64,000 bases of DNA from contig NZ_WIAY01000001.1 in the NCBI RefSeq assembly GCF_009467805.1, forward strand, positions 124,001 to 188,000, written 5' to 3'. Below are positions 22,439 to 31,303 of the stretch, piece by piece. The translations under genes and the position numbers were made by a program. Origin of the DNA: Stenotrophomonas nematodicola (GTDB taxonomy: Bacteria; Pseudomonadota; Gammaproteobacteria; Xanthomonadales; Xanthomonadaceae). Within the stretch, counting starts at the first letter, position 1. Every line of letters starts with the position of its first letter. A model generated the notes under the pieces. The model did no database searches. It worked only from the letters and a program-made list of their open reading frames with translations, and was not told the origin of the DNA.

Positions 22439-23758
22439 GTGACGGAACGTCTGTGGGGATTGTTGGGACCGGAGAAGCTGGCAACGACGCGTCGTACGCG
22501 CACGCTGGACCTGGGCAGGGTGGTGCGGCGGTTCAACGAACGCGCTGTTCCCGGTACCGGTGGTCTGTGGTTTGGCCGGCAGGCCTACCTGACCGCGCTC
22601 AGCGTGGTGGTGGCCGAACGCGTGACCGTCCGTGGCCAGCGCTGCAGCAACATCGAAATGGCCAATGCCATCGAGGCCGTCGCCTGCATGATCGGCTATG
22701 CGTCCAACGGACGGGCGGCGGACCCGCGCCTGCGCGGCCGCAACAAGCTGCCGGCCGGTGGGGCGCCCTCCTTCGCCGTCGCGCGGCAACGCGGCTTCCA
22801 TGTCGCCCAGCCCATGCGCATGTCCACTGCACAGGCGCTGCCCTCGCTGGGCCTGGCGCATGCGGCGGGATCGCGCTTCAACGCGTTCAGCAGCAGCGAT
22901 GCCGCCGTGGCCTTCATCGACGCCTGCGCCGATGGCGCGAAGGTGGGCAGGAACAATAGTGTGGTCGAGCACCTGGAGTACTGGGCCGACGGGAGTGGGC
23001 TGAGTCTGGGCAGCGGGGGGCTGCGGGCTGCGCTCGATCCCACCCGGCCGCTGCCGGTCAGCGCCTGCAAGCTGCTGCAGCGTGCGTTGGAGGAGGGCGG
23101 CAGCCTGGACCCCGCCGACCGCGCCCGCCGCCAGAACGCCTGGCGCTGGGTGGCGCGCCTGCAGCAGTCGGCGTCCGCCGCCGACCGCATCGACCATCAC
23201 GCCGGGCCGGCCGAGCTCGACGCCGATCACTGGCATGACGTGCGCGCGGGTGCATACCTGTTCCGCGTGCGCGACGCCGCCAATGCCGTCCTCGACTGTG
23301 TCGAAGGCATCCTGGCAACACGCCAGGGCAAGACGCGTCTGCCGTTGGATGGCCCGTTGCACAAGGACGTCGCCGTGCACCTCGCCCAGCTTGCCGGCCA
23401 TGCCCGCGCCTTCCTGGCACTCGGCCACGGCGATGATGAGGCGAACCGCTTCAGCCGCGAATGCGAGGCCGGAGACGCGGACACGCTGCGGGCCCTGCTG
23501 CGCCGCGACGACCACGTGCTGCGCCTGCTCGATGACGGCGCGCAGCCGGGCCCGGCCTACACGGGCCACCCGCCGGCGCTGTCGCAGGACAACGGCGATC
23601 CGCAGGAAGAGACCGGCCTGGGTGCATACGTGACCTCACTCCCCGACGGTTGTTCGTACCGCCTGCGCAATCTGTATCTGCTGCATATGGACGTGCACGG
23701 CCTGCTGGGCCCGAAGATCGATGCCAGCCGCGTCGCCGGTGCAGGAGCGTCGGCATGA
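22439..23758 (+). CDS. Unrecognised first protein of a candidate defence operon
   Basis: The 439-residue protein is not recognised. The GTG start at 22439 is supported by AAGGAG five bases upstream. It is a soluble mixed alpha/beta protein with no signal peptide or membrane segment. Notable stretches are LWFGRQAYLTALSVVVAERV, NAIEAVACMIGYASNG and SVVEHLEYWADGSGL in the first half, and a mostly helical second half. No nuclease, methylase or P-loop motif is visible. Its stop overlaps the start of the next gene (ATGA), so its amount is tied to the phosphodiesterase and helicase that follow. A sensor, adaptor or DNA-recognition role is inference. Confidence 0.75.
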   Translation: MTERLWGLLGPEKLATTRRTRTLDLGRVVRRFNERAVPGTGGLWFGRQAYLTALSVVVAERVTVRGQRCSNIEMANAIEAVACMIGYASNGRAADPRLRGRNKLPAGGAPSFAVARQRGFHVAQPMRMSTAQALPSLGLAHAAGSRFNAFSSSDAAVAFIDACADGAKVGRNNSVVEHLEYWADGSGLSLGSGGLRAALDPTRPLPVSACKLLQRALEEGGSLDPADRARRQNAWRWVARLQQSASAADRIDHHAGPAELDADHWHDVRAGAYLFRVRDAANAVLDCVEGILATRQGKTRLPLDGPLHKDVAVHLAQLAGHARAFLALGHGDDEANRFSRECEAGDADTLRALLRRDDHVLRLLDDGAQPGPAYTGHPPALSQDNGDPQEETGLGAYVTSLPDGCSYRLRNLYLLHMDVHGLLGPKIDASRVAGAGASA

Positions 23759-25740
23759 GCCGCGCGCCTGGACTGCAGCTGCCCTCGCTGCTCGATCACT
23801 TCACCGCGCCCGAAGGCTTTGTGGGTGAGTTCGGCTGGATCTGTGGCTTCTCGGCCGATGCCGGTTTCATCAATCAGGCCGCAGAACGCTTCACCACGTA
23901 CGCTGCCGCGCAGCGCGCTGCCGCCGGACAGATCCGCCTCGCACTGATGCTGGACCCCAGCCAGCCAGTGCTGCTTCCCACCGTGGTCCCCGGTGTCGCG
24001 CATCTGCCGCTGCAGGACCTGTCGCGCAAGCCGTTCCGCCTGCTGCACGCCAAGGTGGCCCTGCTGGGGTTCCGGGATGCTGCGACGGCAGACCGACATC
24101 ATCTGCGGCTGGTCGTCTCCACCGGCAACTGGACGCGGCAGACTCTCGAGGAAAGCCTGGACCTGGCATGGCGCGTCGATCTGGAGGTGGCGCCCGACGT
24201 CGCGGACGACGCGGTCAGTCGTGCGGACATGATGGCCGCGCAGGGCTTGTTCGCGTGGCTGCTGGACCTGCACGACACCCGACTGCTGGAAGCGGACACG
24301 CCGCTGTCGGGCCGGGACGCTGCCGATCGTGTAGATCAGTGGATTGCCCGCTGCAACCGCGCTCCCCGGGCGCGGCCGCGGTTGTTGGACACGCGCAGCC
24401 GATCGCTGCTCGACCAGATCATCGCCGGGCTCAAGCGCGAAGGCGGTGTGGCACGCAGCCACCTGTGCATGGGCTCGGGCTTCTATGAAGCAGCGACCGT
24501 GCGCAAGGGCGGCACTGGGACGCCCGTGCTGCCGCACAAGATCGTCAAACGCCTGAAGGCAAGCCAGGCGCTGTCCCCGCGCGCGCGCGTCGATCTGTAT
24601 GTGAATCCGCAGGCCTGCCAGGCCATCGCCGGGGCGGTGGATCACCTGCGGCTCGATGCGGATCACCCCATCCATGTCAGGGCGGCGGCAGCGCCTGCAG
24701 CGGTGTTTGGTGCAGGACATGAGCGTACGCTGCATGCCAAGTTCCTCTTCTCGTCCAACCGCAGCACGACCACCGGCGCGTGCAACAGCGCCTGGCTCTA
24801 TCTGGGCTCGGGCAACCTGACCACCGCCGGCCTGCTCAATGCGGCCTCGCAGGCGGGAGGCAATCTCGAAGCCGGTATCCTGGAGTTCCCCGAAGGCCTG
24901 TCCTGGAAAAAGAGCCCCGACCCGTCGCGGTGGATCGAAAATCTGCTGCCGATCGGCGGAAACACCCTGGACGATCTGCCTTCACTCCAGCCCGGCGATC
25001 CGTGGGCGCCACCCCCACCGCAGCATGTGGCCGCGCCCATCGCCTACCTGGTCTGGACGGCCGACGGCCGGCTGACCCGTCCCGATTCGACGGCAGGAGA
25101 CGTGGAGGTACTCGACGAGGCAGGTACTCCCTGCGCGATCACGGCGGACGGCTACACCTGGTCCGGTCCTGCGCCGCGCCTGGTGCGCGTGCGCTGGGTG
25201 GCGGGCGCGGAAGCCCGGCTGGCCTGGGTGCCGGTGATCGACGCGCACGGGCGCGTGGCCGCCACGCCGCTACCGGCCATCGATCTCGATCACGCCTGGA
25301 CGCAGCTTGCCGCGTTCCCGGGCCTGCCCGACGAGGAGGAGGGCGAAAGGGAGGGGGATCCGGGGATTTTCCCGGACGACCGACACACGGGTCCGAAGCG
25401 GCGCACGCCGCGAAACCTGACGCCGGGCACGGCGATCCGCCAGATGATGATGCTCATTGAACAGATTGCCGCGCAGCAGACCGCTGTCGACGCCGTGGAC
25501 TGGACAGCCTGGTGCAACCGGCTCGAGCAGTCCCTGTTCCAGGCGCGGCAGTGTCCTGCCGTGACCTGCTTCGTGCAGATGCAGCTCAACCCGCTCAGCC
25601 CGCTGCGCGCGCCTGCGTTCCGCCCGGACTTCGCCGAAGACGCCGGCACTGCGGCTGGGCGGCACTACGAGCAGACCCTGCGCCGGATCGAGCTGGCGTG
25701 GGAAACACACGACTACGCGCCCCTGGAGGGCAGGCAATGA
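23755..25740 (+). CDS. Double HKN (Tdp1/PLD-like) phosphodiesterase
   Basis: The 661-residue protein carries two phospholipase-D-superfamily half-sites. The first is H98-A-K100 followed by STGN125; the second is H327-A-K329 followed by GSGN354. Both halves have His-x-Lys and a downstream Asn but no Asp in the usual HxKxxxxD position. That is the HKN arrangement of tyrosyl-DNA phosphodiesterase (Tdp1) rather than the HKD of standard PLD nucleases. Two half-sites in one chain would form a single active site. The C-terminal ~250 residues are a separate unrecognised region with an acidic loop (DEEEGEREGD). It is linked by ATGA overlaps to genes on both sides. It may cleave DNA ends or protein-DNA links. 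Confidence 0.85.
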   Translation: MSRAPGLQLPSLLDHFTAPEGFVGEFGWICGFSADAGFINQAAERFTTYAAAQRAAAGQIRLALMLDPSQPVLLPTVVPGVAHLPLQDLSRKPFRLLHAKVALLGFRDAATADRHHLRLVVSTGNWTRQTLEESLDLAWRVDLEVAPDVADDAVSRADMMAAQGLFAWLLDLHDTRLLEADTPLSGRDAADRVDQWIARCNRAPRARPRLLDTRSRSLLDQIIAGLKREGGVARSHLCMGSGFYEAATVRKGGTGTPVLPHKIVKRLKASQALSPRARVDLYVNPQACQAIAGAVDHLRLDADHPIHVRAAAAPAAVFGAGHERTLHAKFLFSSNRSTTTGACNSAWLYLGSGNLTTAGLLNAASQAGGNLEAGILEFPEGLSWKKSPDPSRWIENLLPIGGNTLDDLPSLQPGDPWAPPPPQHVAAPIAYLVWTADGRLTRPDSTAGDVEVLDEAGTPCAITADGYTWSGPAPRLVRVRWVAGAEARLAWVPVIDAHGRVAATPLPAIDLDHAWTQLAAFPGLPDEEEGEREGDPGIFPDDRHTGPKRRTPRNLTPGTAIRQMMMLIEQIAAQQTAVDAVDWTAWCNRLEQSLFQARQCPAVTCFVQMQLNPLSPLRAPAFRPDFAEDAGTAAGRHYEQTLRRIELAWETHDYAPLEGRQ

Positions 25741-28379
25741 GCACCCGGTTCCGTGGATGGCAGGACGTGGACACGTATGCGCACGACGTCGTCCGCGACA
25801 AGCGGATCGAACTCAACCCCGGCCAGGCCGCGAGCCTGTTGCAGTTGACCACGCGCCTGAAAGAGCACGGTGCGATCCTCGCCGACGAAGTCGGCATGGG
25901 CAAGACGCGCATTGCCGTGGCGTTGGCCCATTGCGTCGTACAGGCCGGCGGGCGCGTGGCGATCGTGGCGCCGCCGGGCCTGGATGACCAGTGGCGACGC
26001 GAACTCCAGCGTGGCGGTCTTCCGGCGCGACCGCTGCTGCGCAGCGTCTACCAGTACCTGCAGGCATGGGAGCACCCGCATGCGCCGGCCCCCTGGTTCG
26101 ACGAGCCGGTCGTCCTGCTCTCGCACTACTTCGCCCGCTGGCGGCTCGGCAGCGCATCGCACGCCTGGCGCTGGGCGCTGCTGCCGGAGTTGATCGCCTG
26201 CTGGCGCAAGCACGAGACGGGCGCTGCACCGTGGGGCTACAAGGACCACCCGCTGCTGACCGACCCGTGGGTCAACCACGCCGCCGCGTCCATCGTGGAG
26301 CGCCTCGCCGCCCCGGGGCATCGGGCGGAACGAGCCGCCCTGCGCAGACTGGCGGACATCCACGACCCGTGGGTACACGCCCTTGCACCGGACGGCTACG
26401 GCAACGACACGCCGCTGCGCCAGTCCCTGCAGCGCGCCACCGGTCTTGGGCTGGGCAGCGTCGATCTGATCATCATCGATGAGGCGCACAAGAGCCGCAG
26501 CGACAGCAGTCTGCTCAACCAGCTGTTGAACGACGTACTGCTTGCGCCGGGGGGCAGCAGCCGGCGCCTGGCCATGAGCGCCACGCCGGTCGAGCTGGAC
26601 GCCTCGCAATGGACGCAGACGCTGCAGCGCATCGGCCTTCCCGACGAGGACGCAAAACGCATCCAGAAGGCCATCGACGGCTACGTCGCTGCGGTGGCCA
26701 ACGTACGCCGCTTCCCGTTCAAGGAAGGCATGGTCGAGGCCTTCACCACGGCATCGCAGACCTACCAGACCGCGCTGGCACCCTACGTCCTGCGCCGCGA
26801 CAAACGCGAAGATGCCGCCGTACAGTCGTTCAGGCAACACGCCGGAGGCGACATCAGCGCCTATCGCCGCATCGAAGACATCCGTGTCACCCTCGACACC
26901 CTGCCCAGCGAATGGAAGCGGGCGGTATGCGCCGCCGAAGCCCTTTCGCTCGCCAGCCGGCAACGCGAGGACGCCCACGCCAAGCGGCAGCGCCTGACCA
27001 TTGGGAACGGGCATGGCATCGCCGAGATGATCGATCGGGCCGTCGATCCGGCTGAATGCGCTGCCGCTGCGGACGCGGTGGAAGACGACACGTCTGCATC
27101 GCCCGCCCACACCAAGCGCATCGCGCGCACCGCGTGGTGGACCACCGCGCTGCGCAACGCGGTGCGCCCGCCGCGCGATGCCGGCGGCGCGTTGTACCAG
27201 CACCCGGCGATCCTCGCGGCGGCGCAGGCCATCGAAGCCATCTGCGACCAGGGCGAGAAGGTGCTGGTGTTCGCACGCTACCGGGCGCCGATGGACGCGC
27301 TGGCACACCTGCTCAATGCGCGCCGCCTGCTGCGTGCGCTCGACGCCGGCCTGCCGTGGCCGCAACAACGCATTCACCAGGACGAATGGCCGGCGGTCCA
27401 GGCGGTCCACGCGACCCTCCATCCAGACCGGCCGCTCGACCGCACGGCGCTCGACGCGCAGCTGGCGGCCAACTACCAGCAGCTGGAGAACAGCCGCCAG
27501 CGTTTCCGCACCGCATTGGTGGCCACGATCGGGGAGGGCATGCGTCTGCTCGACGCACCGCTGCGCAGGCGTTTCATGCCCACGTTCCACGCGTTCCAGG
27601 AGGCGCAGCACGCCCAGCACGTGGACACCGACGGCGCCGCAGTCAGTGTGCTCGCCGCCGTTGCGCGCGCGCTTGCCGACCACCTCGGCGAACAGCTCGA
27701 TGCCGTGCCGCCCGAGGAGGTGGCACGGGCATTCATCGAACTGGTGCAGGCTGCCACGAACCTGGACCCCGGCAGCGATGACGAAGACGAACGCGCCGAC
27801 AAGGCCGACGACGAAGGGGTGGGTGCCGACACATGGTCAGTCACCGCGCAGCGCGTCACGGAAGACTACGCGCACAATCGCGGCGGCTTCGCCCGGCTGA
27901 TGCACGGTGGTACCGGAGCGGGCACCCGGCGGCTGCTGCAGTTGGCGTTCAACCGCGAACATGCATTCCCGCGCGTGCTGATTGCCCAGTCGATGGTGGG
28001 CCGCGAAGGGCTGAACCTGCATCTGGCGTGCCGGACCGTGGTGCTGCTGCACTCGGAATGGAACCCGGCCGTGGTGGAACAGCAGATCGGCCGCGTGGAC
28101 CGGCTGGGCAGCCTGTGGGAGCGCAAGCTCGCCGACGCGATCCGTGACAATGTTGCGCCCGACCAGCTGCCGCGGATCGAGATCCGGCCCGTAGTGTTCG
28201 AGGGGACCTACGACGAAACACACTGGGCCGTGCTGACCCGGCGCTGGGACAACCTGCGGGCGCAGCTGCACGGCGACATCCTGCCGCCGTGCGCGGCCGG
28301 GGACGAGGAAGGCATTGCACTGCGCAGACGCATCGCCGAGGCCGCGCCACAGTTCTCGCCGTCGAAGGCGGCGCGGTGA
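25737..28379 (+). CDS. SNF2-like superfamily 2 helicase/translocase
   Basis: The 880-residue protein has a complete helicase core. Visible are the Q-like segment LNPGQAASLLQL, Walker A DEVGMGKT (residues 50-57), motif Ia VAPPGLDDQW, DEAH at 248-251 (IIIDEAHKSRSDSS) and motif III SATPVE (281-286). The second RecA domain starts at EKVLVFARY, then VGREGLNLH and motif VI QQIGRVDRLG. An insert of about 250 residues between the two core halves contains an acidic stretch (DDEDERADKADDE). The pattern places it with Snf2/RapA-type translocases used in DISARM-like and other defence systems. The start overlaps the phosphodiesterase stop (ATGA). Confidence 0.9.
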   Translation: MSTRFRGWQDVDTYAHDVVRDKRIELNPGQAASLLQLTTRLKEHGAILADEVGMGKTRIAVALAHCVVQAGGRVAIVAPPGLDDQWRRELQRGGLPARPLLRSVYQYLQAWEHPHAPAPWFDEPVVLLSHYFARWRLGSASHAWRWALLPELIACWRKHETGAAPWGYKDHPLLTDPWVNHAAASIVERLAAPGHRAERAALRRLADIHDPWVHALAPDGYGNDTPLRQSLQRATGLGLGSVDLIIIDEAHKSRSDSSLLNQLLNDVLLAPGGSSRRLAMSATPVELDASQWTQTLQRIGLPDEDAKRIQKAIDGYVAAVANVRRFPFKEGMVEAFTTASQTYQTALAPYVLRRDKREDAAVQSFRQHAGGDISAYRRIEDIRVTLDTLPSEWKRAVCAAEALSLASRQREDAHAKRQRLTIGNGHGIAEMIDRAVDPAECAAAADAVEDDTSASPAHTKRIARTAWWTTALRNAVRPPRDAGGALYQHPAILAAAQAIEAICDQGEKVLVFARYRAPMDALAHLLNARRLLRALDAGLPWPQQRIHQDEWPAVQAVHATLHPDRPLDRTALDAQLAANYQQLENSRQRFRTALVATIGEGMRLLDAPLRRRFMPTFHAFQEAQHAQHVDTDGAAVSVLAAVARALADHLGEQLDAVPPEEVARAFIELVQAATNLDPGSDDEDERADKADDEGVGADTWSVTAQRVTEDYAHNRGGFARLMHGGTGAGTRRLLQLAFNREHAFPRVLIAQSMVGREGLNLHLACRTVVLLHSEWNPAVVEQQIGRVDRLGSLWERKLADAIRDNVAPDQLPRIEIRPVVFEGTYDETHWAVLTRRWDNLRAQLHGDILPPCAAGDEEGIALRRRIAEAAPQFSPSKAAR

Positions 28380-28385
28380 GCGACG

Positions 28386-28412
28386 CGGGAGACCGGCTCA
28401 GGTCTCCCGTTT
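28386..28412. terminator. Convergent terminator behind the helicase gene
   Basis: CGGGAGACC, a 6-nt loop and GGTCTCCCG are followed by TTT. It lies 7 bases after the helicase stop and overlaps the end of the convergent small membrane gene, so it may stop transcripts from both sides. Confidence 0.7.
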
Positions 28413-28646
28413 CACCCGCGCCCGGTAGGCCCCGACGTTGTTGCCGGGGATCTGCCGTTCCTGCGTCCCCGTCACGGTATCCACCAGCCGGTCCGAGCCG
28501 GTCACCGGCTTGGCCTCGACCGTGGTTTCGCGCTCGAACGCGTGTGACTTGTCGGTATTGCGGTAGTACCGGTACAAGGCCCAGTACAGCGCCGTGGCGC
28601 CGGCGGGGCCGGCGGCCAGCAACCAGAGACCACTGTCATCGCTCAT
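28398..28646 (-). CDS. Small membrane-anchored protein
   Basis: The 82-residue protein has one N-terminal membrane helix (GLWLLAAGPAGATALYWALYRYY) and a charged cytoplasmic or periplasmic tail with no recognised domain. The ATG overlaps the stop of the zinc-ribbon gene (ATGA), which supports this start and coupled translation. It is likely part of the same SPFH-associated unit. Function unknown. Confidence 0.7.
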   Translation of the reverse strand: MSDDSGLWLLAAGPAGATALYWALYRYYRNTDKSHAFERETTVEAKPVTGSDRLVDTVTGTQERQIPGNNVGAYRARVKRET

Positions 28647-29989
28647 GAGGAGGCCACCAGGAAGAAGAGGACGAGGGCTTCGATGATCGTGCCGGTGGTG
28701 AGCGCTGCCAGCAGCAGCTTCCACTGCTGGACCGGCACGCTGCCCATCGTCTCACCGGTACGGCCGTTCACCGCGATGTAGTGCAGCATGCCACCGTTGC
28801 GGCCGGGCTGGTGGTACGAGTACAGCCACACCGGCAGATACATGGACACCCAGCGCGACCCGTGCACGTCCAGCCGCTCCTGTTCCCAGCGCACGCCACG
28901 GTCGTAGCGACGCACCGATCCTTCGACCTGCGCGCGGGCGATCGACAGCAGCTGATCCTCCAGGCGCGGACGCAGCTGCTCCACATCGACGTTGCGCTTT
29001 TCCGAGGTGAAGCCGTTCAGATACGAGGCGTTCCACTTGAGCGCGTTCTTGGTGTCGAACGGCAGAATCGTGTTGATGATGTTGTTGGTATTGGCGCGGG
29101 TATCGAGGTTGCCGCGCTCGGTGGACGACTCCAGCGGCAGATCGTCCACGGTGAAGTCCACGTGCCGCTCGACCTGGTACACATCGGCGTCGTAGTAGGT
29201 CTGCTTGTTCTTCTCGGTGCCGCGGGTGTACTCGCGGGTCTTGATTTCGCCCTTGCCGGCCACGCTGGCGCTGACATTGCTGTCCACGATCATGTAGGGC
29301 AGGTACACGCCCACCACGTTCTCCGGCGTGAACTGCTCCTTGAACGCCTTCAGCGCGAACAGGCGGCGCTTGTCCACGAACTGGCGGATGCGCGCCACCG
29401 CGTCGTCCTTGGTGATGTGGAACGGGAGCACCGCATCCGGCACCGCACCGTTGGCCACCTGCTCATTGACGCCGAACACATGGCGGCACCAGTGGCAGCG
29501 TGCCGTCATCGTGCTCTCGGTATTGATCGTCACCTCGGCACCGCAGCCGGTGCACTTGAAGCTCATCAGGCTGGCGGCATCGGCCGCGATGTCCCGCGCG
29601 CCCGAGGCGATGATCGTGCCGCGAAGCTGGTCCAGGCCCTCGCCGAGCCCGAACGCATCCTCCACCGTGGTGCCATGCCACTCGTTGCGGCAGAACTGGC
29701 AGACCAGGATATCGGTACCGAGCTTGGGCCGGATGTCGGTCGAGCCGCACTTCGGGCAGCGGTTGAGGCCGTCCTTCAGCTCGGCGGCCGAGGTATCGAT
29801 GGCCACCGGATCGGGCGCCTGGATTTCTTCGCGGATCGGATCGGGCAGCGTGGCAGGATCGACCGGGAAGCTGCCGGGCAACGGCGGAACGTCCCGGGGC
29901 GAACCGGGACCGGTCACCGGTGCCGCCGGCGAGGGCGGCAACGGAGGGGGGGCTGCCGGCAGCGGCGGCGGAATGCGGGAGTCGGACAT
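28643..29989 (-). CDS. Zinc-ribbon membrane protein (SPFH-associated)
   Basis: The 448-residue protein begins with a Pro-rich segment (residues 1-60). Two zinc ribbons follow: CPKCGSTDI...CQFC around residues 78-100 and CTGCGAEV...CHWC around 144-170. The body is beta-rich and ends in a C-terminal membrane helix (LLLAALTTGTIIEALVLFFLV). This architecture is often encoded next to SPFH/YdjI-like proteins, as here (SPFH gene 21 nt upstream). The pair may recruit substrates to membrane microdomains. The tail-anchored layout is seen directly; the function is unknown. Confidence 0.8.
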   Translation of the reverse strand: MSDSRIPPPLPAAPPPLPPSPAAPVTGPGSPRDVPPLPGSFPVDPATLPDPIREEIQAPDPVAIDTSAAELKDGLNRCPKCGSTDIRPKLGTDILVCQFCRNEWHGTTVEDAFGLGEGLDQLRGTIIASGARDIAADAASLMSFKCTGCGAEVTINTESTMTARCHWCRHVFGVNEQVANGAVPDAVLPFHITKDDAVARIRQFVDKRRLFALKAFKEQFTPENVVGVYLPYMIVDSNVSASVAGKGEIKTREYTRGTEKNKQTYYDADVYQVERHVDFTVDDLPLESSTERGNLDTRANTNNIINTILPFDTKNALKWNASYLNGFTSEKRNVDVEQLRPRLEDQLLSIARAQVEGSVRRYDRGVRWEQERLDVHGSRWVSMYLPVWLYSYHQPGRNGGMLHYIAVNGRTGETMGSVPVQQWKLLLAALTTGTIIEALVLFFLVASS

Positions 29990-30010
29990 GGTCGCAGCGT
30001 ATCCCCGGCC

Positions 30011-31150
30011 TTACAGGCCCAGCGCCTTGGCCTTGAGTGCGTCGTAGTCGTCCTGGGTGATCAGGCCCAGATCGAGCATCTCCTTGGCCTTCTTCAGCTT
30101 GGCGACCGGATCATCGGCGGCCGGTGCGACCGGCTGCTGCATCCCGCCGACACCGAACATCCCCGATGCCATGCCCACGCCGACCAGGCCCGCCGCACCG
30201 CCGTTCTCGCCGGCGGACTGGATGCCCTGGGCAACGCTGGCCTGCAGGTTCGAGTTGCCGCGGGCGCCGGCCAATGCGTCGGCGCGCTGCACGGTCTTGA
30301 GCAGCTCGCGGGTGTTGGCGTCGTACTCGATCGACACGATGGCCGTCTTGACGATGGCCAGGCCGCGATCGGACTTCCACTGGTAACCCTGTTCGACCGC
30401 ATCGGACAGGCTCCTGGCGAAGCCCAGCGAATCCTGCTGCAGCTTGGTGATGCGGTTGCCCTTGGCCGGATCGTTCGTGTACAGGCTGAACGCCGGTGCA
30501 AGCGAGCCCACCACCTCGTTGAAGAGCTGGCTGGCCGCGGCATTGTCCAGGTCGGTGAAGTCGAACACCTGGCCCGGCTGCAGGTAGCTGGCCGGGACGA
30601 AGTTCTTCACGAACAGGATCGGATCGACGATTTTCAGCGTGTACGAGCCGCGCGTGATCGCGCCCACCTGGGTGCCCAGGAAGCCGTCGTCCCAGTAGAT
30701 CTCGGATTGCGTGCCGAAGCGGTTGTCGGGCAGTTCCTTCAGCGACACGAAGAAGGCCGCCTGCTGGGCACCCGGCTGGCCGCCGAACTTGAAACGCTCC
30801 CAGCTCTGCTTGATCAGCGGGCCGACCAGGCCGTCGCCGGCGAAGATCGACTGCGAGTTGGTGTCGTCCGAACGCCATTCATAGCCGCCGGGCTCGGCGA
30901 CGAAACCGGTGATCGCGCCATCCTGGAACAGCAGCAGGCCGTAGCCTTCAGGCACGACGATCTTCGAGCCGTTGGTGATGATGTTCGACGATGCGCTGGT
31001 ATTCGACCCGCGCCCGGCATTGGTGCCGCGCGGGACGGCGGCGAACAGCGCGGCCGTCGACGGCAGGCCGGCCGGCACGGTGAAAAAGTCTTTCCACTGG
31101 TCGGCCAACACGCCGCCCACTGCACCCTTCACTGCCTGTACAAGACCCAT
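30011..31150 (-). CDS. SPFH/band-7 domain protein with SHOCT tail
   Basis: The 379-residue protein belongs to the YdjI-like SPFH group, formerly called 'virion core protein'. It has SKIVVPEGYGLLLFQDGAITG followed by an SPFH domain over residues ~65-290. The C terminus is a Gly/Met-rich stretch (GVGMASGMFGVGGMQQP) leading into a 30-residue SHOCT motif (DPVAKLKKAKEMLDLGLITQDDYDALKAKAL). GGGAG lies seven bases before the ATG. SPFH proteins form oligomeric membrane scaffolds. It heads a three-gene unit with the zinc-ribbon protein and the small membrane protein. Confidence 0.88.
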   Translation of the reverse strand: MGLVQAVKGAVGGVLADQWKDFFTVPAGLPSTAALFAAVPRGTNAGRGSNTSASSNIITNGSKIVVPEGYGLLLFQDGAITGFVAEPGGYEWRSDDTNSQSIFAGDGLVGPLIKQSWERFKFGGQPGAQQAAFFVSLKELPDNRFGTQSEIYWDDGFLGTQVGAITRGSYTLKIVDPILFVKNFVPASYLQPGQVFDFTDLDNAAASQLFNEVVGSLAPAFSLYTNDPAKGNRITKLQQDSLGFARSLSDAVEQGYQWKSDRGLAIVKTAIVSIEYDANTRELLKTVQRADALAGARGNSNLQASVAQGIQSAGENGGAAGLVGVGMASGMFGVGGMQQPVAPAADDPVAKLKKAKEMLDLGLITQDDYDALKAKALGL

Positions 31151-31243
31151 GTTGCGCTCCCTGTGATCGACGGACGGGCACCGCGCCCGTCATTGAATCG
31201 CACTATATCAGCAGGTGAGGGCGGTCCATCGATGCCCGCGTGG

Positions 31244-31273
31244 CCCGGAAGTTGCCGGCCGGCAACTTCCGGG
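31244..31273 (-). terminator. 30-bp perfect inverted repeat after the TonB receptor gene
   Basis: CCCGGAAGTTGCCGG is followed directly by its exact reverse complement, giving a 15-bp stem with essentially no loop. It lies 31 bases downstream of the receptor stop on the minus strand. No T-run follows. It probably ends the receptor transcript and insulates the SPFH unit. Confidence 0.65.
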
Positions 31274-31303
31274 AATGCCAGCCGCTCGCCGGCACCGCGC
31301 AGC

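Noticed and set aside
22439..28379. Labelling the three-gene operon as DISARM
   Set aside because: No DUF1998 (DrmB) protein or DNA methylase is present and the phosphodiesterase is a double HKN protein.
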